Source: Elusimicrobiota bacterium | GTDB taxonomy: Bacteria > Elusimicrobiota > Elusimicrobia > FEN-1173 | NCBI GenBank assembly: GCA_016715645.1 | Contig: JADJZR010000018.1 | Location: 1 to 41,891, forward strand | Direction: 5' to 3' | Length of the DNA stretch: 41,891 nt | Part shown: positions 32,356 through 40,657 of the stretch, one piece after another | How positions within the stretch are numbered: position 1 is the stretch's first letter | Layout: every line of letters starts with the position of its first letter | Made by a program: the position numbers and the translations under genes | Notes under the pieces: generated by a model | Databases searched by the model: none | Told to the model about the DNA's origin: nothing | What the model saw: the letters and a program-made list of their open reading frames with translations, nothing else

Positions 32356-34054
32356 GTGAACACGACGAATCAAGGACACGAGGGCGGTGCATCGATGCCG
32401 GTTCCCTTGAACACGAAACTGAATCGTCTCGCTGAAACAGCAAAGTCATGGCCGGCGTTTCAATTCCGGACACTGGCTCACCTGATCAACGAGGAGATGC
32501 TGACGCGCTCTTTCCATGAGTTACGGAAAGACGCGGCGGCGGGCGTCGATCGCATGACGGCCCGCGACTACGGCGAGAGGCTCGCGGAGAACACCCGTGA
32601 CCTCCATTAACGTCTGCGGAATCGACGGTATCGCGCCCAGCCGCTTCGACGGGTGTATATCCCGAAGGCGGACGGAAAACAACGCCCGCTTTCGATCCCC
32701 GCGCTGGAAGATAAAGTCGTCCAACGAGCGACGACCGACATTCTCAGCCGGATCTATGAGCAGGATTTCTTGCCCTGCTCCTACGGGTATCGCCCTGGCA
32801 AGAACGCCCACCAGGCGGTTCAGGCCATCCAGAAGTGGATCATCTTCGGCAAGGTGAGCTATGTTTTGGAAGCGGACATCCAAGATTACTTTGGGAGCGT
32901 CGTGCGGGAGAAGTTGGCCCAGATGCTTCGCAAAAGGATCGTGGATAAAGACGTCTTGCGGTTGATCGACAAATGGCTTCACACCGGGGTCTTGGAGGAC
33001 GGGCGACTGTTTCCGTCTAAACAGGGCGTCGCGCAGGGATCCGTGATCAGCCCGCTCCTGGCAATGTGTACCTCCATGAAGTGTTGGATCTGTGGGTGGA
33101 ACAGACCGTCAAACCGCGCATCCGGGGAGAAATCTCTCTTTTCCGGTACGCCGATGACTTCGTGCTCTGTTTCCAATACAAAGACGACGCCGTGCGCGTC
33201 CGTCAGGCCCTTCGTCAGAAATTTGAGAGCTTCGGTCTGAAGCTCCATCCCCTTACTGCCCAGTCCCCTGGATAGGCTACATTCTGGCTGGTCCATTTTG
33301 TGGCGACACGAAGCCGAATTTTCTGGTCGTATCGGGAATACGGACAGAAAATTCGGCGAAGTGTAGCCCAAAAGGGACCGGCCCCGAGGGGGGAGCCCCC
33401 TTTTGCCCGGGCTTCTGCGTCACTCCTCGGTTACGATGGCCCGCATCCCCCTTCGGGGCCAGGGCCTGTTCGGCCCGTCGTGGACGCCTGCCACAGGCAG
33501 GCACGACCCCTCGTCGCTTCTTGAATCCGGGCAAAATGGGGCTCCCAGAATGTAGCCTATCCAGGGGACTGGGCAGTAAGACCCGGCTCATGAGTTTTGG
33601 CCGGTTCGAGCGGGAGACAAGCCGTCGGCAAGGGCGCAAGCCCAACACCTTCGACTTCCTGGGTTTTACGTTCTACACCACGGAAGATCGAAAAGGGCGG
33701 TTCACGGTCAAGAGCAAGACGATGTCGAAGCGGTTGAGTCGAAGCCTATCGGAGGTGGCGGACTGGTGTCGAAAATTCCGGCACAAACCCCTCCACAGCC
33801 AATGGCGACACCTCACGGCAGTTCTTCAAGGACACCACCAGTATTACGGGATTCGAGCCAACTTCCATGCGATCCAACAGTTTCACCGGGGACTCTTACG
33901 TCTCTGGAAGAAATGGTTGGGTCGGCGAAGTCAAAAGGCTTACCTCAACTGGCAGAAGTTCCTCAACATCCAGAAGAAATATCCTCTGCCGAAACCGTGG
34001 ATCACGCATCGCAAACCCGTCCAGCTGGAACTGTTCGGTGCTTTGTTCACTTGA
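32356..34054 (+). pseudogene. ltrA: Group II intron-encoded reverse transcriptase/maturase (LtrA-like), disrupted
   Basis: The original protein would read from GTG 32356 through AAAGVDRMTARDYGERL, YIPKADGKQRPLSIPALEDK, the palm motif QGVAQGSVISPLLA, the active site YADD (near 33147), then FDFLGFTFY and a maturase-type C-terminus ending 34054. A DNA endonuclease (HNH) domain is not evident. Three lesions interrupt it: an in-frame TAA at 32608-32610 where the family continues, a one-base loss near 33062 (GGCAATG for GGCCAATG), and insertion of a 323-bp element at 33256-33578. It is therefore unlikely to be made as an active protein. Confidence 0.9.
33254..33578. mobile_element. 321-bp MITE-like element nested in the intron reverse-transcriptase ORF
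   Basis: Perfect inverted repeats (33252-33287 with 33545-33580, 36 bp including the palindromic target CTTAAG) bound the insertion. With TA as the duplicated target (33254-33255 and 33577-33578), the element is 33256-33576, with termini CTGCCCAGTCCCCTGG. Removing it with one TA leaves CTTAAG and restores the reading frame as LHP-LK-TRLM, close to the expected LHPEKTRLM. Inside are strong hairpins: GCCGAATTTTCTG/CAGAAAATTCGGC (33313-33357) and GCCTGCC/GGCAGGC. There is no transposase ORF, so movement must have been in trans. Confidence 0.9.
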
Positions 34055-34055
34055 A

Positions 34056-34088
34056 GAGCCGGATGCGGGAAATCCGCATGTCCGATTC
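34056..34088 (+). ncRNA. Group II intron domain V
   Basis: The segment starts GAGCCGG, carries a GCGGGAAATCCGC hairpin with a GAAA-type loop, and ends TCCGATTC, the shape and spacing of the catalytic domain V. The AGC triad is present. Opposite its C there is an A (CCGATTC) where most introns have G (CCGGTTC), giving a C-A mismatch. Domain VI, with stem GCCCTGGGGG/CCCCCAGGGC, follows to 34127. Confidence 0.85.
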
Positions 34089-34127
34089 CGTGAGGGCCCT
34101 GGGGGGCACCCCCCAGGGCGACTCGAC

Positions 34128-34138
34128 TTTTCTGTAAC
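34128..34138 (+). repeat. 11-bp direct repeat of the intron target site
   Basis: TTTTCTGTAAC here is identical to 31762-31772 just before the intron. It equals the predicted IBS2+IBS1 sequence, so an apparently unoccupied second target site lies directly at the 3' junction. Confidence 0.8.
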
Positions 34139-35179
34139 AGACGGCCCTCCCCATGGCAGGAATCATGCCTTTTTATTATCTGGCCAATCCGAGAGGGGTC
34201 ATGATGGCTTTGCGGGAAGTGAAACCCACTCGCTTGATCGGTGTCCCGCGTTTTTTTGGGAAAGGACGTCAGGGGTTTTTGCCCATCTGCCGGGTTTTGC
34301 TTGTTGGATGTTGAATGGGGCGGTGGTTTTGGCTCGCCAATCGCGCGGTCGTCTCCGGTCTGGAAAGGGTTTGACGGGGCTCGACCAAAAGGTTTTAGCG
34401 GTTTTGGATATCTATCTTTATCGCTGGATCCTGTGGATTTGGGGAGGGAGGTTGCGGATGGCAATGAGCAGGTCGGCCCCCTGATCTCCCGAAGTGCTCG
34501 GATTATTTGAGGCGATCGGCATGCCGATTCACGAATCTTATGGGGTTTCCAAGCACCTCCCCCCGTGGCGGTAAATCCGCCGGGGAACTATCGACTTGGA
34601 AGCGTGGCCCAACCGCTTTCGGAGCAAGAGGTCCATCTTGCCGAGGACGGCGAAGTGTTGGTCCGCGGGTCGACCCTGCAGAAAATTGAAATTCCCGATC
34701 GCACCCCTTTCACATCGGACGGGTTTTACGCCACGGGAGATTTGGGCCGGTTTGACGAAGATGGTTACCTCTATTTGCTCGGCCGTCAATGGGAAATCAC
34801 CAAAACATCGAACGGCCGCCAGGTAGCCCTTCCTGCCTTGGAAACGCACTTTCGCGATGCTCCCGGCATCGACCAGTTTGTGGTCTTCGGCCACGGCCGA
34901 CCCCATTTGGTGGCGTTGATTTCTCTGGTGCCCGGATGTTCCCGTGATCCGGTACGGTTGGCGGTATTGATCGAAAAATGTAACGCTTTACTCCCCCGGC
35001 ACGAGCGTTTGTCGGGTGGCCATCTCCTTGATAAAGCGCTCACTCCGTTGAAAGGCGAATTGACCCTCAATTTAAAAATGCGTCGATCGGAGATCGAAAA
35101 AAAATATGGCGCCTCTTCGGATTCGCTCTACAAAAAACTGGTCGAGACGGGACGGGAAGACAAAGTGATTGTTCAATGA
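34139..35179 (+). pseudogene. Long-chain acyl-CoA synthetase (AMP-binding), 5'-truncated and frameshifted
   Basis: Only about the last two thirds of an acyl-CoA ligase is present. It is recognisable from MALREVKPTRLIGVPRFF through SPEVLGLFEAIGMPIHESYG, VNPPGNYRLGSVAQPL, and the AMP-binding motif GFYATGDLGRFDEDGYLYLLGR, then KGELTLNLKMRR at the C-terminus. The N-terminal P-loop region is missing; the group II intron lies where it should be. Frame changes occur at the T7 run 34251-34257, near 34484 (one extra base) and at the C6 run 34559-34564. From about 34565 the frame is intact to TGA 35179, which overlaps ruvX by 4 bp, showing the gene once headed that operon. Confidence 0.85.
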
Positions 35180-35649
35180 GCGCGGTTTATCTGGGTGTGG
35201 ATTGGGGCCGTCGCCGGGTGGGCGTTGCGGTTTCCGACGAGTTGGGTCGCATGGCCCATCCGTTGGTCACGCTGGAACCCAAATCCTTAGCGGGACTGGT
35301 TCAAACGTTGACGGGGCTGGCCAAAGAACGTCGCGCCGCCGTCGTGGTGTTGGGCCTGCCCAAACACATGAATGGAACAGAAGGCGAAAGCGCTGAGGCG
35401 GTTCGTGGGTTGGCCTCAAAATTGGAAGCGGCGGGGCTACCGGTCATTTTTTGGGACGAGCGCTTATCGAGCTGGGAGGCCGAGGGGCGGTTGCGGGAAG
35501 GCGGCGGTTTTCATAAAGCCAAAGAGCGCGTGGATCGGGCGGCGGCCGCGTTGCTTTTGCAATCGTTTTTAGACAAAGAGCGGGGGGCGTCTTCCTCTCA
35601 GGGCATGGGGGGAGTCAACCCTCAGATCGCCGGCGAGACAACACCTTGA
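35176..35649 (+). CDS. ruvX: Putative pre-16S rRNA nuclease / Holliday junction resolvase-like YqgF
   Basis: The 157-aa RNase H-fold protein shows the family start YLGVDWGRRRVGVAVSDELG with the first catalytic Asp, then VVLGLPKHMNGTEGE, FWDERLSSWEAE and a final DRAAAALLLQSFL with the last acidic residue. YqgF homologues process the 5' end of 16S rRNA in some bacteria. The protein has a Ser/Gly-rich tail. ATG 35176 overlaps the acyl-CoA synthetase remnant, and the stop overlaps the mltG start codon. Confidence 0.93.
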   Translation: MSAVYLGVDWGRRRVGVAVSDELGRMAHPLVTLEPKSLAGLVQTLTGLAKERRAAVVVLGLPKHMNGTEGESAEAVRGLASKLEAAGLPVIFWDERLSSWEAEGRLREGGGFHKAKERVDRAAAALLLQSFLDKERGASSSQGMGGVNPQIAGETTP

Positions 35650-36704
35650 TTCGACGGCGTTGGATCGGGTTGGCGGGAGCTTTTATTGTTTTATTGATCG
35701 TCCCGGGCCTGATATGGGTCAACCTCCCCCCATCGGGAAACAACGGCGGTCTGGTTGAAATTACGCCCGGCGCCAGCGCTCGGCGAATTGCGCGCCAATT
35801 GCGGGCTGGTGGTCACGTGAGATCGGCTCTGTGGCTGGAAGTGTTGGCACGGGCGATGCGGGCAGACCAAAAATTGCGGGCCGGTTTTTATCGTGTTGCT
35901 CCTCGCCAACGGGCCGACCAAATTCTTGGATCGTTATTGGCTGGACGGGGGGCGACCGTAAAGGTGACCCTTCCGGAAGGGTTCGCCGTCTGGCAGATGG
36001 CCCAACGGTTGGAAGCGGTGGGTGTTTGTCGGGGTGTTGATTTTCTTGCCGTAGCAAGCCCCTGGGAAGGATTTCTTTTTCCCGACACCTATTTTTTCGA
36101 TCCCCTCGTGCCGGCGGGCCAAGCGGTGAAAGCTTTGCGCGATCGGTTTCAAAACGTTTGGAAGGACGTCATCGAGTCGGCCGTGAAACAAGGGGCCTTA
36201 ACCCCTCTTTCCGGTCCCATCAACGAACCCGAATCAACTTTTCGATTGAGCAACGGCTGTCGTTGGACCGCGCGGGAGATCGTGACGTTGGCCTCGATGA
36301 TCGAGCGGGAGTCGGGCCGGGCGGACGAGCGCACGACCATTTCGGCCGTTTATCACAATCGTCTCAAAATCGGCATGCGCATGGAATGCGATCCCACCGT
36401 TCAATACGCTCTCGGGGGTTGGAAAAACCCGCTGTACAAAAAAGACCTTCAAGTCGATTCTCCCTACAACACCTACCGACGTTGCGGTCTCCCCCCGGGG
36501 CCCATTGCCAGTCCAGGGCGGAACTCGTTAGCGGCGGCATTGGCGCCGGCGCCTGTTAATTTTTTGTATTTTGTGTCGGACGGAGCCGGAGGACACCGGT
36601 TTTCTGTTTCCTATGAAGATCACTTGAAGGCCGTTCGCCATTTGCGTCGGTTGCAAAAACGCGAAAAGGTTCTTGGGTGGGAGGGACGTTCTCGGTCATC
36701 ATGA
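35646..36704 (+). CDS. mltG: Endolytic peptidoglycan transglycosylase MltG
   Basis: MltG cleaves nascent glycan strands and sets their length. The 352-aa protein has one N-terminal membrane anchor (about residues 8-26), a LysM-like region (ITPGASARRIARQLRAGG, LPEGFAVWQMAQRL), and the YceG catalytic domain with EGFLFPDTYFF, LASMIERES (catalytic Glu), SAVYHNRL, MECDPTVQYALG, SPYNTYRRCGLPPGPIASPG and FLYFVSDGAGGHRFS. The start is TTG 35646, overlapping the ruvX stop. The ruvX-mltG order is common in bacteria. Confidence 0.94.
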   Translation: MIRRRWIGLAGAFIVLLIVPGLIWVNLPPSGNNGGLVEITPGASARRIARQLRAGGHVRSALWLEVLARAMRADQKLRAGFYRVAPRQRADQILGSLLAGRGATVKVTLPEGFAVWQMAQRLEAVGVCRGVDFLAVASPWEGFLFPDTYFFDPLVPAGQAVKALRDRFQNVWKDVIESAVKQGALTPLSGPINEPESTFRLSNGCRWTAREIVTLASMIERESGRADERTTISAVYHNRLKIGMRMECDPTVQYALGGWKNPLYKKDLQVDSPYNTYRRCGLPPGPIASPGRNSLAAALAPAPVNFLYFVSDGAGGHRFSVSYEDHLKAVRHLRRLQKREKVLGWEGRSRSS

Positions 36705-36719
36705 ATAAAGGAGAATCAT

Positions 36720-37629
36720 GTGAGCGTTGTCGTCGTTGGGTCGGTGGCGTTGGATTCGGTCAAAACACCTTTCGGAGAGCGGTCAAACGCGCTGGGGGGG
36801 TCGGCAGTCTATTTTTCATATTCGGCCAGTTTTTTTTCCGATATTAAACTGGTTGGCGTGGTGGGTCGAGATTTTCCGGACCCGCATTTGGATCTGTTGC
36901 GCCGGCGAAAAATTAATTTGGACGGACTGCAAGTGGCCGACGGGGAAACGTTTCGATGGTCGGGTTTTTATGAATACGATTTGAACGAGGCCAAAACTCT
37001 CGATACGCGGTTGAATGTGTTTGAGAAATTTTCGCCCAATTTACCCGACGCTTACCGCAATGCCGATTGTGTTTTCCTGGCCAATATCGATCCCGATCTA
37101 CAGATACGCGTTCTTCGTCAGGTTCGCCGACCAAAACTGATCGCCGCGGACACCATGAATTTGTGGATCTCCACCAAAAGGAGAGTCTAAGGCCCTGTGC
37201 CGAGAAATTGACATTCTGGTTCTCAACGACGGTGAGGCCGTCAATTATCGGGCAAAAGCCAGTTTGATTCAGGCGGGGCGGTTGATTCAGTCGTGGGGGC
37301 CCAAGTTTGTGGTGGTTAAAAAGGGGGAACACGGGGTACTTCTCTTTTCCAAGAAAAACGTGTTTGCCGCTCCCGCGTATCCACTGGAAGAGGTGTTTGA
37401 TCCGACGGGGGCGGGTGACACGTTTGCCGGCGGGTTCATCGGTTACCTGAACAAAAAAGGAAACCGTTTGGACGAAAACACTCTCCATCAAGCCCTGTTT
37501 TATGGCACGGTGATGGCCAGTTTTACCGTCGAAAAGTTTTCGTTGGAACGCTTGCTGACCGTGCGTCCGCTCGACATCAAGCGGCGATTAACTTTGCTTC
37601 ACCGCATGTCGCGCCCCGCGACGTTATAG
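36720..37629 (+). pseudogene. PfkB-family sugar/nucleoside kinase, one-base frameshift
   Basis: The N-terminal part from GTG 36720 (AAGGAG upstream) reads VVVGSVALDSVKTPFG, GGSAVYFSYSASFF and VGVVGRDFPD. The C-terminal part in another frame has KFVVVKKGEHGVLLF and the ATP/catalytic motif DPTGAGDTFAGGF. Removing one A from the AAAA at 37176-37179 joins them as a 302-aa protein. Family members phosphorylate ribose, adenosine, fructose or similar sugars; the substrate cannot be told here. It lies 15 bp after mltG and overlaps the convergent rfbC by 6 bp. Confidence 0.88.
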
Positions 37630-38163
37630 TCCTTCTTTCGAAAACGCGGGCCATTCTTTGTCCCGCGCCGACAAGCAGGCGGCGTCAGGCGCGATGGGCC
37701 AAGGAATGGCCAACGTGGGGTCGTTCCACCGCAGGCCGCCTTCCGCCGATGGAACGTAGGGCGCGGTGACTTTGTAGACGAACAACGCCGACGGGCTGGT
37801 GACGCAGAATCCGTGGGCGAATCCCGGTGGAATATAGAGGGCGCGGGCGTTGTCAGCGGAGAGGGTTTCCGTGTGCCAATGGCCGAAGGTGGGGGAGTCG
37901 GTCCGAAGGTCCACCGCCACGTCAAAACTTCTCCGTCAAGCACCGGACCAGTTTGCCCTGGGCGTGGGGAACGCGCTGAAAATGGAGTCCTCGAACGGTT
38001 CCGCGCGCCGAGCGGCTTACGTTGTCTTGGACGAAATCGATGGGCAGGCCGGCCCGGGAAAAATCAGTTGCGTTGAAGCTTTCGAAAAAAAATCCGCGCG
38101 GGTCGCGAAAGACGCGCGGTTCCAGTAAACAAGTCCGGGCAAAGGCAGCGGTGTGATTTTCAA
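37624..38163 (-). pseudogene. rfbC: dTDP-4-dehydrorhamnose 3,5-epimerase, three one-base indels
   Basis: RfbC makes the third dTDP-rhamnose intermediate for surface polysaccharide. The pieces, in three frames, are MKITPLPLPGL, then RVFRDPRGFFFESFNATDF and QDNVSRSARGTVRGLHFQ (catalytic His), then VDLRTDSPTFGHWHTETLS, ALYIPPGFAHGFCV and a YKVTAPY tail. One base is missing at each of AAA 38127-38129, CC 37933-37934 and AAAA 37924-37927 (plus-strand notation). Repairing all three gives 180 aa, the normal length. TTG 38163 is preferred because GGAG lies 6 nt upstream; ATG 38169 touches the GGAG. No other rfb genes are in the window. Confidence 0.85.
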
Positions 38164-38189
38164 GGGCATCTCCGTCGGTCGAAATAAGT

Positions 38190-38242
38190 TTAACTTTTTT
38201 TAAAAAAAAGTGCTTGACATGAACAGAGGTATGTGTTAAATT
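38190..38242 (+). promoter_or_regulatory. rRNA operon promoter with UP-like element
   Basis: -35 TTGACA (38214-38219, perfect), 17-bp spacer, -10 TAAATT (38237-38242). The 20 bp upstream are almost all A and T (runs of T7 and A8), like an UP element that binds the RNA polymerase alpha subunit. Transcription should start near 38249, leaving a leader of about 376 nt before 16S. Confidence 0.85.
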
Positions 38243-38403
38243 CTGTCCAGTTCACGGCGCAACAAAAACGCCGGGCCAATTTGACATCACGATTTCCGGC
38301 TCTCCCCGAGAGCTGACGCCAGAGGACGAAAAGAGGGTCCTTTGAAGAGGGCTCTTGCGTCCCTGGGGATTTTTTTCTATACTCGGGTCGATTTTGAAGT
38401 TTA

Positions 38404-38417
38404 GCTCTTTGACATTT
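38404..38417 (+). promoter_or_regulatory. boxA-like rRNA antitermination site (leader)
   Basis: GCTCTTTGACATTT resembles the boxA consensus TGCTCTTTAACA, which is bound by NusB/S10 to stop premature termination in rRNA operons. A related copy lies before 23S at 40536. Confidence 0.7.
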
Positions 38418-38432
38418 CCAAACAACCATTCG

Positions 38433-38452
38433 CGCAAGCAAATGAGCGCCCC
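38433..38452 (+). other. 16S processing stem, left strand
   Basis: These 20 nt are complementary to 40210-40229 beyond the 16S 3' end, with 17 pairs and one 3-nt internal loop. The pairing would loop out 16S and form the double strand cut by RNase III. Confidence 0.75.
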
Positions 38453-38624
38453 AATCAGAGGGTTCCCTAACCAGGGGATCTGATGAGGGTGCTTCTCGAT
38501 GCCGATTGGTATACGACGTTCAGGTGTGAATAAAGCTTGTGTTGTTGAAACTCAAGCAATTCCACAAGAGCCGATAACCAAACCTCTAAAGTTTGAGTCG
38601 TGCCCGTAAGGGCGCGGCCACAAT

Positions 38625-40152
<1,528 letters not shown>

Positions 40153-40209
40153 AAAGGTATTTCAGGGCACTTCGGTGTCGCTGAAAGAGGTCGATCGTCG
40201 GTTGCGCCC

Positions 40210-40229
40210 GGGGCGCTCACTGGCTTGCG
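40210..40229 (+). other. 16S processing stem, right strand
   Basis: These 20 nt in the spacer pair with the leader at 38433-38452 (17 of 20 positions), and further pairing is possible outward (AATGG with CCATT). They lie 57 nt after the 16S 3' end. Confidence 0.75.
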
Positions 40230-40295
40230 AAATGGTGTTTGGAGATGAAAGTCAAAAATGGAAGTGTGACTCGGTGGGATTAATCATATTGTTTT

Positions 40296-40369
40296 GGGCG
40301 GATAGCTCAGCTGGTTAGAGCACACCCCTGATAAGGGTGAGGCCGGTGGTTCGAGTCCACTTCCGCCCA
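40296..40369 (+). tRNA. tRNA-Ile (anticodon GAT)
   Basis: The acceptor stem GGGCGGA pairs with TCCGCCC. The anticodon loop CTGATAA gives GAT, and the T loop is TTCGAGT. CCA is not encoded. It is the first spacer tRNA of the rRNA operon, the common Ile-Ala arrangement. Confidence 0.96.
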
Positions 40370-40394
40370 GTTTGGGCGGAATGTGGAGTGTCGG

Positions 40395-40467
40395 GGGGCT
40401 GTAGCTCAGCTGGGAGAGCGCCTGCTTTGCAAGCAGGAGGCCGTCGGTTCAATCCCGATCAGCTCCA
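40395..40467 (+). tRNA. tRNA-Ala (anticodon TGC)
   Basis: The acceptor stem GGGGCTG pairs with CAGCTCC. The anticodon loop TTTGCAA gives TGC. CCA is not encoded. It differs from the tRNA-Ala(GGC) at 161 mainly in the anticodon arm. Confidence 0.96.
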
Positions 40468-40535
40468 TTTTGATCTTTAATAAACCAATTTTAAGTTTAG
40501 TCGGTTCCTGGCGGAAATTGAGCCACGAATCGGCG

Positions 40536-40548
40536 GTTCTTTGACACA
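40536..40548 (+). promoter_or_regulatory. boxA-like antitermination site before 23S
   Basis: GTTCTTTGACACA repeats the core CTTTGACA of the leader boxA and lies about 110 nt before 23S, where many rRNA operons carry a second boxA. Confidence 0.65.
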
Positions 40549-40657
40549 CGAATAGGAAAGTCAAGCGTCTAATCGTAATGTTGTATCGAGCTTCAATAGA
40601 CGTCGGGGGTCAAACTCCGGCGCCTTGAGTTGCGCGATGCGACTGAGGATACAAGAT

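Larger units (their letters stand above)
31773..34127 (+). mobile_element. Group II intron with a broken reverse-transcriptase ORF
   Basis: The 5' end is GTGCGCC, matching the group II consensus GUGYG. The 3' end is placed after ACTCGAC following domains V and VI. EBS1 GTTACA (32080-32085) is perfectly complementary to the six exon bases TGTAAC before the intron, and GAAAA (32045-32049) can pair with the preceding TTTTC as EBS2-IBS2. Without the nested element the intron is about 2.03 kb, a normal size. The encoded protein is disrupted, so it could splice or move only with help from another copy. It separates the protease gene from a truncated acyl-CoA synthetase gene. Confidence 0.88.
38249..38624 (+). 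other. 16S rRNA leader
   Basis: This 376-nt transcribed leader has no gene. It contains a small GC hairpin (CGGCG/CGCCG near 38256-38275), a boxA-like antitermination site at 38404-38417 and the left half of the 16S processing stem at 38433-38452. Confidence 0.7.
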
